Assembly: GCA_964396055.1 (NCBI GenBank) | Contig: CAYNDV010000072.1 | Location: forward strand, 1 to 22,048 | Length of the DNA stretch: 22,048 nt | Direction: 5' to 3' | Source: CAYJPV01 sp964396055 | GTDB taxonomy: Bacteria; Acidobacteriota; Vicinamibacteria; Vicinamibacterales; JAKQTR01 | Part shown: positions 1 through 9,011 of the stretch, one piece after another | Layout: every line of letters begins with the position of its first letter | How positions within the stretch are numbered: position 1 is the stretch's first letter | Made by a program: the position numbers and the translations under genes | The notes under the pieces: model-generated | Databases searched by the model: none | What the model saw: only the letters and a program-made list of their open reading frames with translations | Told to the model about the DNA's origin: nothing

Positions 1-92
1 CGTGGCACTACGAGCAGGCCGCCCGGGTCCGGGGCGCGGAACCGGCCACGGCGGACGCGGCGCGGCGCGCCCGCGCCGCCCTGGGCTCCTGA
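1..92 (+). CDS. C-terminal end of an unidentified protein (partial)
   Basis: One frame (codons starting at base 3) is open from the window edge to a TGA at 90-92. It gives a 29-residue tail, WHYEQAARVRGAEP followed by an Ala/Arg-rich end. Amphipathic Ala/Arg composition and high third-position GC fit a real C-terminus, perhaps a helical or TPR-like end, but the family cannot be named from so little. Of the other two forward frames, one stops at the same place with Pro/Arg-rich nonsense and one runs on without protein-like character. Confidence 0.5.
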   Translation, partial: WHYEQAARVRGAEPATADAARRARAALGS

Positions 93-270
93 TTTCCGGG
101 TTGCGACACGGCGCGTCACGCGCCAGCCCGCACCTGGCCTGCATCGACGCGTGATGTGACATCGCGTGTCACATATGAGATGTCCGTGTGACACGCCGCG
201 ACGCACCTCCGACAGGCCCCGGCCGCGGGGACCGCCACGCGGGCGTCCGGCCCCCGCCGCATTTTTGTGC
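93..270. other. Intergenic region with no gene
   Basis: No convincing reading frame lies between the upstream gene and the promoter at 271. The only structure seen is the overlapping dyads at 154-196 (listed separately) and GC-rich flanks. The stretch turns AT-rich from about 261, where the promoter begins. Confidence 0.6.
154..196. promoter_or_regulatory. Overlapping inverted repeats, operator or alternative hairpins
   Basis: Two perfect dyads share a middle arm. ATGTGACA (154-161) pairs with TGTCACAT (167-174) across 5 bases. GCGTGTCACA (164-173) pairs with TGTGACACGC (187-196) across 13 bases. The word TGTGACA thus occurs three times, at 155, 187 and reversed at 167. There is no T-run, so it is not an ordinary terminator. 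It lies about 100 bases upstream of the promoter at 271-298. A dimeric regulator site is the simplest reading; mutually exclusive RNA hairpins in the upstream gene's 3' end are the alternative. Confidence 0.4.
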
Positions 271-298
271 TTGACTTCGCTTTTTTCTCACCCATAAT
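271..298 (+). promoter_or_regulatory. Strong sigma70-type promoter for the micro-peptide genes
   Basis: TTGACT (271-276) and CATAAT (293-298) are separated by 16 bases and lie in an AT-rich island with a run of six T in the spacer. Each box differs from consensus at one position, and the match stands out in a 70% GC background. Predicted transcription start is about 305, giving a leader of roughly 88 bases before the ATG at 393. Confidence 0.7.
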
Positions 299-310
299 CT
301 ACAGCTTGTA

Positions 311-361
311 TGAGCTAGGTTCGCTCAGCCTAGTACTTGTGATGCCAACCGTTCGGTAGGC
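311..361 (+). promoter_or_regulatory. Structured 5' leader of the first micro-peptide mRNA
   Basis: The leader can form CTAGG (315-319) with CCTAG (329-333), or alternatively TGAGC (311-315) with GCTCA (323-327); these exclude each other. A second stem pairs GCCAACC (344-350) with GGTAGGC (355-361), with one A-A mismatch and a GTTC loop. It ends about 20 bases before the AAGGAGG ribosome binding site at 381-387. It may stabilise the mRNA or regulate translation; no known riboswitch class is recognised. Confidence 0.35.
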
Positions 362-392
362 AGCTGGGCAACCACAAACCAAGGAGGAACAG

Positions 393-461
393 ATGGCGAA
401 GAAGACCGCGAAGAAGGCCGCCAAGAAGCCGGCCGCGAAGAAGGCCGCCAAGAAGCGCTAG
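393..461 (+). CDS. 22-residue Lys/Ala-rich histone H1-tail-like peptide
   Basis: ATG 393 to TAG 459-461 encodes 22 residues: MAKKTAKKAAKK, then PAAKKAAKKR. Ten are Lys, one is Arg, and the rest are Ala, Thr, Pro and the initiator Met. The AAKK periodicity matches the C-terminal tails of bacterial histone H1-like DNA-binding proteins (Hc1, BpH1 type), but no globular part is attached. Translation signals are excellent: AAGGAGG at 381-387, 5 bases before the start. A strong promoter lies upstream and a strong terminator 14 bases after the stop, so this is a complete monocistronic unit and not a fragment. A likely role is charge-based binding to nucleic acid; this is inferred from composition only. 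It is shorter than normal annotation cut-offs. A related copy follows at 593. Confidence 0.72.
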   Translation: MAKKTAKKAAKKPAAKKAAKKR

Positions 462-475
462 GCGGTTCCACGAAG

Positions 476-504
476 CGGGGGTGGCGTCACCCCCGTTTTT
501 TTTT
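476..504 (+). terminator. Intrinsic terminator after the first micro-peptide gene
   Basis: CGGGGGTG (476-483) pairs perfectly with CACCCCCG (488-495) over a GCGT loop, followed directly by nine T (496-504). This is a textbook rho-independent terminator. Confidence 0.9.
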
Positions 505-513
505 GCTCGCGCC

Positions 514-532
514 CGCCCGGCCCGGCCGGGCG
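514..532. repeat. GC-only inverted repeat between the two micro-peptide genes
   Basis: CGCCCGGC (514-521) pairs perfectly with GCCGGGCG (525-532) over a 3-base loop. There is no T-run. It lies in the spacer between the first terminator and the second micro-peptide gene; function is unknown and it could be chance in GC-rich DNA. Confidence 0.35.
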
Positions 533-592
533 TTCCCATACGCGAGGGGCGGCCACACCGCCTTGACCACGCCGACGAAAGGGGGGATCAGC

Positions 593-646
593 ATGGCGAA
601 GAAGACCGCGAAGAAGGCCACGAAGAAGGCGGCCAAGAAGCGCTGA
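593..646 (+). CDS. 17-residue Lys/Ala-rich peptide, paralogue of the gene at 393
   Basis: ATG 593 to TGA 644-646 encodes MAKKTAKKATKKAAKKR: eight Lys and one Arg in 17 residues. The first nine codons are identical in DNA to those of the gene at 393, and the ends match too (AAG AAG CGC then stop). The pair is therefore a tandem duplication with five codons gained or lost in the middle and one Ala-to-Thr change. Upstream is a purine-rich AAAGGGGGGAT (578-588), a weaker ribosome binding site than the first copy's. No clear promoter is seen between the first terminator and this gene; TTGACC at 563-568 has no matching -10 box. A terminator follows. Function as for the first copy: probably nucleic-acid binding, unproven. 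Confidence 0.62.
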   Translation: MAKKTAKKATKKAAKKR

Positions 647-669
647 CCGCGTGCCACGCACGCGTGCGC

Positions 670-697
670 GGGGGCGGCAGGCGCCCCCTTTGTTTTG
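670..697 (+). terminator. Intrinsic terminator after the second micro-peptide gene
   Basis: GGGGGCG (670-676) pairs with CGCCCCC (682-688) over a 5-base loop, followed by TTTGTTTTG. It separates this gene from the convergent methyltransferase gene ending at 720. Confidence 0.8.
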
Positions 698-719
698 TAC
701 GCCCGTTGGCCCCCCGGGG

Positions 720-1895
720 CTACCCCACCTTCCGCAGGATGAAGCACTTCAGGTAATAGGTCTCGGGCACGCCGAGCAGCACCGGGTGGTCGCGCCCCTG
801 CATCCGCTTCTCCAGCACCGCCACCCGCGCCCGCGCATCCACCGCCGCGTCGTAGATCACCTGCCCGAACGTCGCCTCGTCCATGTGATACGAGCACGTG
901 CACGTCACCAGGATGCCCCCGGGCCGCAGCAGCTTCAGGGCCCGCAGGTTGATCTCCTTGTAGCCCGCGTACGCCTTCGGCAGCGCGTCCCGGGTCTTGG
1001 CGAACGCCGGTGGATCCAGGACGATCGTGTCGAAGCGCTCGCCCGCCCGCTCCATCGCCCGCAGGGCGTCGAAGGCGTTGGCGCACCGGGCGTCGACGCC
1101 CGCGATGCCGTTGCGCGCCGCGTTGGCCCGGATCTGCGCCACCGCGTCCTCCGACACGTCGAGCGCCACCACCGCCTCGCACCGGTCCGCCAGCTGCAAC
1201 GCGAACCCGCCGTGATAGCTGAAGCCGTCGAGCAGGCGCCCGTGCGCGTACCCGCGCGCCGCAAGCCGGTTCTCGCGCTGGTCCAGGAAGAGCCCCGTCT
1301 TCTGGCCCCGCCACACGTCCACGTCGTAGGCCAGCCGGCCGTCGGTTACCGGCACCGTGGCGGGCACCGCCCCCGCCAGGAGGCGCACCTCCCCGTCGAG
1401 GCCCTCGAGCTGCCGCGTGCGCACGTCGTGCCGCGCCAGGATGCCCGCCGGCGCCAGCAGCGCCGCCAGCGCTGCCACGGTCTCCGGCAGGCGCCGGTCG
1501 GCCCCCTGCGACAGCGCCTGCACGACCAGGTACGACCCGTACCGATCCACGATCAGCGACGGCAGCAGGTCGGCCTCGGCGTGCACCAGCCGGTACGCGG
1601 TCGCCTCGATTCCGAGGCGCGCGCGGTAGTCGATCGCCGACGCGATCCGCGCCCGCCAGAGCTCCGGCCCCGCGGGCTGGTCGCCGGTCACCAGCAGGCG
1701 CAGCGCAATCTGGGATCGGTCGCTGTAGAGGGCCCGCCCGATCGGCCGCCCGCGCGCCGTGCGCACCACGACGGTGTCGCCGCCGGCCGCGTGCACCTCG
1801 CCGACGTCCGTCCGGTAGATCCAGGGATGGCCGCCGTGCACGCGCTCCTCGGCGCGCGACGACACGATCACGGTCGGTTCGCTGCTCATCGTCAC
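720..1895 (-). CDS. rlmI: RlmI-like 23S rRNA (cytosine-C5) methyltransferase
   Basis: The 391-residue product matches the class I SAM-dependent rRNA methyltransferase family of RlmI/YccW, which methylates C1962 of 23S rRNA (E. coli RlmI is about 396 residues). The N-terminal PUA-like part has GGHPWIYR at 21-28. A linker carries GQKTGLFLDQREN at 197-209, then comes the Rossmann domain with DGFSYHGGFAL (223-233), the DPPAF motif (294-298) and the catalytic-loop-like CTCSYHM (332-338). The start is either GTG 1895 or ATG 1889. GTG 1895 falls six bases after a TAGGCT -10-like box (leaderless reading), whereas ATG 1889 has GGAG eight bases upstream. It is divergent from the glycosyltransferase at 2003. 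The exact target base could differ from E. coli. Confidence 0.88.
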   Translation of the reverse strand: MTMSSEPTVIVSSRAEERVHGGHPWIYRTDVGEVHAAGGDTVVVRTARGRPIGRALYSDRSQIALRLLVTGDQPAGPELWRARIASAIDYRARLGIEATAYRLVHAEADLLPSLIVDRYGSYLVVQALSQGADRRLPETVAALAALLAPAGILARHDVRTRQLEGLDGEVRLLAGAVPATVPVTDGRLAYDVDVWRGQKTGLFLDQRENRLAARGYAHGRLLDGFSYHGGFALQLADRCEAVVALDVSEDAVAQIRANAARNGIAGVDARCANAFDALRAMERAGERFDTIVLDPPAFAKTRDALPKAYAGYKEINLRALKLLRPGGILVTCTCSYHMDEATFGQVIYDAAVDARARVAVLEKRMQGRDHPVLLGVPETYYLKCFILRKVG

Positions 1896-2002
1896 GGCTC
1901 CAGCCTACAGGGGATTCGCGTCCGGCAACAGGGGAGACTCGCGGGCGGACGCCGCGGCACTCGCCTCGCGGCGCCGCCCCGGAGTAAACTCACCTGATTG
2001 CC

Positions 2003-2773
2003 GTGACGCCGAACACCCCTGCACCGACCCCGGGCGTTGTCGTACCCGCCTACAAGGAAGCCGAGACGATCGGTCCGCTCGTCCGGGCCATCCTCGAGGC
2101 CCTGCCACGCGCCCAGGTGCTGGTGGTCGATGACTCGCCGGACGCCGGCACGGTGGACGCCGTCACCCGCCTGCAGGCGCCGGCGGTGCGCGTGATCCAT
2201 CGCGACACCAAGGGCGGCCGCGGGTCGGCGGTGCTCGACGGCCTGCGGGATCTGCACGCCCGCGGCTGCGACCCCCTGATCGAGATGGACGCGGATCACT
2301 CGCACCCGCCGTCCCAGCTGCCTGCCCTCATCGACGAGGCCGCCGCGCGCGGCCTGGATCTCCTGATCGCCAGCCGCTACGTGCGGGGGAGCCGGATCGT
2401 CAACTGGCCCGTGTCGCGCCGCGTCTTCTCGGCGCTGTCGAACCGCCTCGCCCGCGCCGTGCTCGGCGTCCCGATCGCCGACTACACCAACGGCTACCGG
2501 GTGTACTCGCGGCGGGGCGCGGCCACGGTCCTGGCCACCTGCGGCCGGCTCGGCAAAGGATTCATCGCCCTCAGCGAGAGCCTCGTCAACCTGCACTACC
2601 GCGGCTTGCGCGTCGGGGAGACCCCGACCGTCTTCACGAACCGCGTGCGCGGCGAGAGTTCCCTGAGCTACAGTGAAATCCGCAGCGCGTGTGTCGGCTT
2701 GTTCCGGATCTCCGCGCTCAGGCGGCAACTGGAGGCATCGCACCGTGGCGGACGACTGGAAACAGGCGATTGA
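2003..2773 (+). CDS. GT2 family, polyprenyl-phosphate mannosyltransferase-like
   Basis: The 256-residue product has a GT-A fold of the dolichol-phosphate mannose synthase (DPM1) type. Visible motifs are VPAYKE (14-19), VVDDSPD (41-47), the metal-binding MDADHSHPP (95-103) and SRYVRGS (124-130), which together typify the single-domain polyprenyl-phosphate sugar transferases. Such enzymes move a sugar from a nucleotide donor to a lipid phosphate at the inner face of the membrane. There is no C-terminal membrane domain. The start is GTG 2003; no ribosome binding site is obvious, but TAAACT at 1985-1990 is a likely -10 box giving a very short leader. The end overlaps the next gene by 29 bases, so the two are probably cotranslated in a glycan pathway. 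The sugar donor cannot be told from sequence. Confidence 0.85.
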   Translation: MTPNTPAPTPGVVVPAYKEAETIGPLVRAILEALPRAQVLVVDDSPDAGTVDAVTRLQAPAVRVIHRDTKGGRGSAVLDGLRDLHARGCDPLIEMDADHSHPPSQLPALIDEAAARGLDLLIASRYVRGSRIVNWPVSRRVFSALSNRLARAVLGVPIADYTNGYRVYSRRGAATVLATCGRLGKGFIALSESLVNLHYRGLRVGETPTVFTNRVRGESSLSYSEIRSACVGLFRISALRRQLEASHRGGRLETGD

Positions 2774-4052
2774 GCGCGAGTGGCAGCGCCGGGCCGAGGC
2801 CCAGCGCCAGGCCTCCGCGGCCGGGCCGGGCCTCGTGTTCGAGTTCCCGCTGATCGCCCAGAGCTTCGACCACACCGAGATCGTCGCCATGGTGGACACC
2901 ATGCTCAGCGGGCGCCTGACCATGGCGTCCGTGGTGCGGGAGTTCGAGGCGCGGTTCGCCGAGGCCGTCGGCGCCCCCCACGCGGTGATGGTGAACTCGG
3001 GGTCGTCGGCCAACCTCCTGGCGGTGGCCGCCGCGGCCAACCCCGCGCGGGCGCGTCACCTGCGCCCCGGCGACGAGGTGCTGGTGCCGGCCGTCTGCTG
3101 GCCCACGTCCGTGTGGCCGATCCTGCAGCACGGCCTGACGCCCGTGTTCGTCGACACCGATCCGCGCACGCTGAACGCCGACCTCGCCGACCTGCGCGCC
3201 CGGATCACGCCGCGCACGCGGGGCCTCGTGGCCGTCCACGTCCTCGGCAACTCGGCGGCCATGGCCGGGCTCGTCGGCCTCGCCGCGGAGCACGGCCTCA
3301 TCCTCATCGAGGACACGTGCGAATCGCTCGGCAGCCGCGCCGACGGGCGCTGCCTCGGCACGTTCGGCGACTTCGGCACCTACAGTTTCTACTACTCGCA
3401 CCACGTCACGACCGGCGAGGGCGGCATGGTGGTGTGCCGCACCCGCGCGGATCTCGACCTGCTGAAGTGCCTGCGCGCCCACGGCTGGACGCGCGAACTG
3501 TCGGACCGGGCCGCGGTGGAGGCCAGGCACCCGGACATCGACGCGCGGTTCCTGTTCGTCAATCTCGGCTTCAACCTGCGGCCGACCGAGGTGCAGGCGG
3601 CCATGGGCCTGCGGCAACTGGAACGACTGGACCGCATGAACGCCACGCGCGTGGACAACTGGGCGCGCCTCCGCCGCGCCCTCGAGATCCACCCGCGCTG
3701 GCGCGCCCAGCTGGCGTTCCCCGAGGCCGCGCCCGGCACCGAGCCCGCCTGGTTCGGCTTCCCGTGCCTGCTCGACCCGGGCGCCGGGGCGGACCACCGC
3801 GCGTACCTCGCGTACCTGACCGCGCGCGGCGTCGAAAACCGTCCCATCATCAGCGGCAACTTCGCGCGTCAGCCGGCCGTGCGTCTGCTCGGCCTCGACG
3901 CCGATCCGGCCGCGTACCCGGGCGCCGAGCACGTCCACCGCCACGGGTTCTTCATCGGCCTGCACACCGAGCCGCTGGGCGACGCGGTCGTGGCGCGCCT
4001 GGCGGACATCCTGCTCGGCTTCCCGTTCCCCGACGCCGGCACGCACCCCTGA
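2745..4052 (+). CDS. DegT/DnrJ/EryC1-family enzyme lacking the PLP lysine (3-dehydrase-like)
   Basis: The start is GTG 2745, supported by GGAGG at 2731-2735. The 435-residue product is a sugar-modifying fold type I PLP/PMP enzyme: MVNSGSSANLL (82-92), LIEDTCESLG (187-196) with the PLP-nitrogen Asp190, then SFYYSHHVTTGEGG (214-227). In ordinary sugar aminotransferases this last motif is SFHATKxxTTGEGG, with Lys holding PLP. Here that position is His219, as in the PMP-dependent 3-dehydrases E1/RfbH/DdhC and ColD, and the length matches E1 (about 437). The cysteine cluster that holds the [2Fe-2S] centre in E1, just after the WGRD-type motif, is absent (HGWTRELSD at 246-254). A ColD-like or uncharacterised dehydrase is therefore more likely than an E1. 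It overlaps the glycosyltransferase by 29 bases and probably makes a deoxy-sugar for the same glycan. Confidence 0.85.
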   Translation: MADDWKQAIEREWQRRAEAQRQASAAGPGLVFEFPLIAQSFDHTEIVAMVDTMLSGRLTMASVVREFEARFAEAVGAPHAVMVNSGSSANLLAVAAAANPARARHLRPGDEVLVPAVCWPTSVWPILQHGLTPVFVDTDPRTLNADLADLRARITPRTRGLVAVHVLGNSAAMAGLVGLAAEHGLILIEDTCESLGSRADGRCLGTFGDFGTYSFYYSHHVTTGEGGMVVCRTRADLDLLKCLRAHGWTRELSDRAAVEARHPDIDARFLFVNLGFNLRPTEVQAAMGLRQLERLDRMNATRVDNWARLRRALEIHPRWRAQLAFPEAAPGTEPAWFGFPCLLDPGAGADHRAYLAYLTARGVENRPIISGNFARQPAVRLLGLDADPAAYPGAEHVHRHGFFIGLHTEPLGDAVVARLADILLGFPFPDAGTHP

Positions 4053-4134
4053 CGCCGCGGGTCGACCCCGCCCGGATGACCCGGGACCCCGGCGCAGGGC
4101 GTGCCCGCCGCGCCGGATCCCGGCGCGGGTGAAG

Positions 4135-4140
4135 TACAAT
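4135..4140 (+). promoter_or_regulatory. -10 box placing the transcript start at the rpiB-glyA start codon
   Basis: TACAAT ends 7 bases before GTG 4148, so RNA would begin at or next to the start codon, a leaderless arrangement. No Shine-Dalgarno sequence and no good -35 box are seen. The 95 bases between the DegT-family gene and this start hold nothing else recognisable. Confidence 0.45.
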
Positions 4141-4147
4141 CACGGTC

Positions 4148-5884
<1,737 letters not shown>

Positions 5885-7919
5885 GCGCGACGGTCGCGCA
5901 CGTCTTCGCCGACGACGGGCCGCTGGCGCGGGTCGTGGACGGGTACGAAGCCCGCCAGGGTCAGCGCGAGATGGCGGACGCCGTGGCGGGCGTCCTCGCC
6001 GGCGGCGGCGTGCTCGTCGCCGAGGCCGGCACCGGCACGGGCAAGACCCTCGCCTACCTCGTCCCGGCCATCCTCAGCGGCCGCCGCGCGCTCGTGTCGA
6101 CCGGCACGAAGAACCTCCAGGAGCAGATCTACTTCAAGGACATCCCGCTCCTGCGCGACGCGCTCGGCCTGCCGTTCACGGCCACGTACATGAAGGGCCG
6201 GGGCAACTACCTGTGCCTGCACCGCTTCCGCGAGCGCGTCGACGACACGGCGGCGGGCACGCCCGCCGATCGCATCTACCTCCAGATGATCGAGGAGTGG
6301 GCGGCCGACACCGCCACGGGCGATCGCGCCGAGCTGGCAGACCTGCCCGAAGACGTCGCGTTCTGGAGCGACATCGCGGCGGGCGCGGACACGTGCCTCG
6401 GCACCGACTGCCCGGACTACGACGACTGCTTCGTGACGCGCATGCGCCAGCGCGCCCAGGCCGCCGACGTCGTCATCGTCAACCACCACCTGCTGTGCGC
6501 CGACGCCGCCGTGCGCCGCAGCGCCTACGGCGAGGTGATCCCCCAGTGCGACGTGGCGATCATCGACGAAGCGCACCAGTTGGAGGACGTGGCCACCAGC
6601 TACTTCGGCGTGGCGGCGAGCACCCACCGCGTGGACGACCTGGTGCGCGACGGCCTGCGCCTCGCCGTCGGCGGCACGCTCGCCGATCCGGATGGCTCCG
6701 TGGTCCGGGCCCTGCACGCCCTGGCCGACGCCGGGCGCTGGTTCTGGGGCGCCCTCACGCTGGCCCGTCATGACGGGGGAGCCCTCGCGACGGCCTCGGC
6801 GGCGGCGGGCGCCGACGGGCGGGTCCGGGTGGGGCCCGCGCTGCTCGAGCCGGGCGCCGAACCCGGCGCCCGGCTGATCGAGGCCTGCGACGACCTGCAG
6901 GGCGCGGTCGCGCTCCTGCCGGACGCCGGCGAAGACGCCGCGGCCCTGGCCCGGCGCGCCGCAGACCTGCGCGACGATCTCCGGTTCCTGCTGCGCGCCA
7001 CCGATCGGGACTACGTCTTCTACCTCGAGTGGCGCAGCCGCAGCGTGCTCCTCAAGGCCTCGCCGGTGGACGTCTCGGACGTCATCCGCCAGACCGTGCT
7101 GGAGCGTTTCGCCGCCACCGTGTTCACCTCGGCGACGCTGGCGGTGGACGGCTCGTTCGACTACGTGCGCGGGCGCCTCGGCATCGGCCGGGCCGTGGAA
7201 CTCCGGCTGCCGTCCGAGTTCGACTACGCCCGCCAGGCGGTGCTCTACCTGCCCCGCCGGATGCCCTCGCCCAAACAGCCGGGCTTCGCCGCGGCGGCGG
7301 CCGCCGAGGTGGTGGACATCCTCCGGCGGACGCAGGGCCGGGCCTTCGTGCTCTTCACGAGCTACGCGATGCTGCGCGCCGTCCAGCCCGTCATCGAGGC
7401 GGAGTTGTCGTTCCCCCTGCTCGTCCAGGGCGCGGCCCCGCGTTCCGTGCTGCTCCAGCAGTTCCGGTCGACGCCGCAGGCGGTGCTGCTGGCGACGTCG
7501 AGCTTCTGGCAGGGCGTGGACGTGGTGGGCGACGCCCTGAGCTGCGTGATCATCGATCGCCTGCCGTTCGCGTCCCCGGCCGACCCGGTGGTGTCGGCGC
7601 GCCTCGAGGCGATCGCCGAGCGCGGCGGTGACGGGTTCGCGGAGCTCCAGGTGCCGCTGGCCATTCTCACGCTGCTCCAGGGCCTGGGCCGGCTGCTCCG
7701 CCACCGCCTCGACCGGGGCGTGCTCGCCATCCTCGATCCCCGGATCCGCACCATGGGGTACGGGCAGCGGTTCCTGGCGTCCCTGCCGCCGGCGCCGGTG
7801 ACCGCGGATCCCGACGACATCACGCGGTTCTTCGCCGGGGCCGGACCATCGGACCGGTCCTGACGCCGACGCACGCCCGGCTCACCCGGGTCCGATTCCG
7901 TCGGGGCGCCGGCGGCGTG

Positions 7920-7948
7920 TGGAAAACCGGGCCGTCCCCATGTAAACT
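7920..7948 (+). promoter_or_regulatory. Promoter of the secreted TPR protein gene
   Basis: TGGAAA (7920-7925) and TAAACT (7943-7948) are spaced by 17 bases. Predicted start is about 7955, giving a leader of about 66 bases that ends in the GGAGGAG ribosome binding site at 8010-8016. Confidence 0.45.
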
Positions 7949-8020
7949 GATGGCGATAGGCCCCCCGGCGTTCGTACGCTCTTTTCAACCCGTTTCCGCA
8001 TTCTTCTACGGAGGAGCTCC

Positions 8021-8992
8021 ATGCTTCGCCTCACCTCCGGCCGCAGTCTGATCGCCCTGGCGATCGTGCTGGCGGTCGTCGTGTTCGCAACCCCCAGCTA
8101 CGCCCAGACCGGCATGGTCAAGGGCAAGGTCCTCGATGGCGCCGGCAAGCCGCTCGACAAGGCCAAGGTGACCATCGAGTACAAGGACGGCGTCAACCGC
8201 AAGTACGAGGTCAGCACCAACAAGAAGGGCGAGTTCATCCAGATCGGGCTGCCGCCCGGCGGCTACAAGATCAGCGCGACCTTCCCCGACCTCGGCGAGC
8301 AGGCCTTCGACGTGCGCGTCCGCCTCGGCGACGCCGCGGAGGTGAACTTCATGCTCGGCGGCGGCGAGGCCGGGAAGGGCGGCATGAGCAAGGAAGACGC
8401 CGCCAAGGCCGCCGCGCTCAAGCAGGTGTTCGAGGAAGGCGTGGCCCTGAGCAAGGCCGCCGATTACGATGGCGCCATCGCGAAGTTCAACGAGGCCGCC
8501 GGCATCGTCCCGAACTGCTACGACTGCTACTACAACATCGGCTACGCGCAGATGCAGAAGAAGGACTTCGAGCAGGCGGAGATCGCCTTCAAGAAGGCCC
8601 TCGAGTTCAAGGCGAACTACGTGGACGCCTACAACGGCCTCGCCACGGTCTACAACGCGCAGAAGAAGTTTGACCTCGCCTCCGAGATGGGCGCCAAGGC
8701 CGCCGAGTTCGCGGCGGTGGGCGGCGGCGGCGCGGGTGGCGTGGACGCCGAGTACAACCAGGGCGTCATCCAGTGGAACGCCGGGCAGATCGGCAAGGCG
8801 AAGGAACACTTCGAGAAGGTGATCCTGATGAAGCCGGATCACGCCGATGCCCACTACCAGATCGGCATGGCCAACCTGAACGAGGGCAAGCTGCCCGAGG
8901 CCGCAGCCATGTTCGAGAAGTACCTGCAGATGGCGCCCGACGGCCAGTACGCGGCCACCGCCAAGGGCGTGCTGTCGCAGATCAAGAAGTAA
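8021..8992 (+). CDS. Secreted TPR protein with carboxypeptidase-regulatory-like domain
   Basis: The 323-residue product starts at ATG 8021, 4 bases after GGAGGAG. A Sec signal peptide covers residues 1-28 (Arg at 3 and 8, hydrophobic 10-24, cleavage likely after SYA in SYAQT). Residues 33-112 resemble a CarboxypepD_reg-type beta-sandwich (GKVLDGAGKPLDKAKV, then LPPGGYKISATF). After a Gly-rich hinge come about four TPR units from residue 130 to the end. The Gly-rich loop at 234-240 (GGGGAGG) splits the repeats into two blocks. Residues 166-169 are CYDC, a CxxC pair in the first TPR block of a protein predicted to be outside the cytoplasm. A periplasmic scaffold role is likely, but the partner is unknown. 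It is followed closely by yggS. Confidence 0.82.
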   Translation: MLRLTSGRSLIALAIVLAVVVFATPSYAQTGMVKGKVLDGAGKPLDKAKVTIEYKDGVNRKYEVSTNKKGEFIQIGLPPGGYKISATFPDLGEQAFDVRVRLGDAAEVNFMLGGGEAGKGGMSKEDAAKAAALKQVFEEGVALSKAADYDGAIAKFNEAAGIVPNCYDCYYNIGYAQMQKKDFEQAEIAFKKALEFKANYVDAYNGLATVYNAQKKFDLASEMGAKAAEFAAVGGGGAGGVDAEYNQGVIQWNAGQIGKAKEHFEKVILMKPDHADAHYQIGMANLNEGKLPEAAAMFEKYLQMAPDGQYAATAKGVLSQIKK

Positions 8993-9011
8993 GGCACGGG
9001 CGGGGGCGGCG

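Noticed and set aside
155..173. CRP/FNR-type site in TGTGA...TCACA
   Set aside because: The gap between TGTGA and TCACA is 9 bases, not the 6 (CRP) or 4 (FNR) expected.
393..504. Lys-rich leader peptide plus terminator as a lysine-biosynthesis attenuator
   Set aside because: No lysine biosynthesis or lysyl-tRNA gene lies downstream; a second copy with its own terminator follows, then a convergent gene.
651..1997. 448-residue plus-strand frame opposite the methyltransferase gene
   Set aside because: His/Arg/Pro-rich antisense shadow with no motif; the minus strand encodes a clear RlmI-like protein.
7864..7940. Terminator after dinG
   Set aside because: Only a 5-bp CCCGG/CCGGG stem without a T-run was found, which is expected by chance in this composition.
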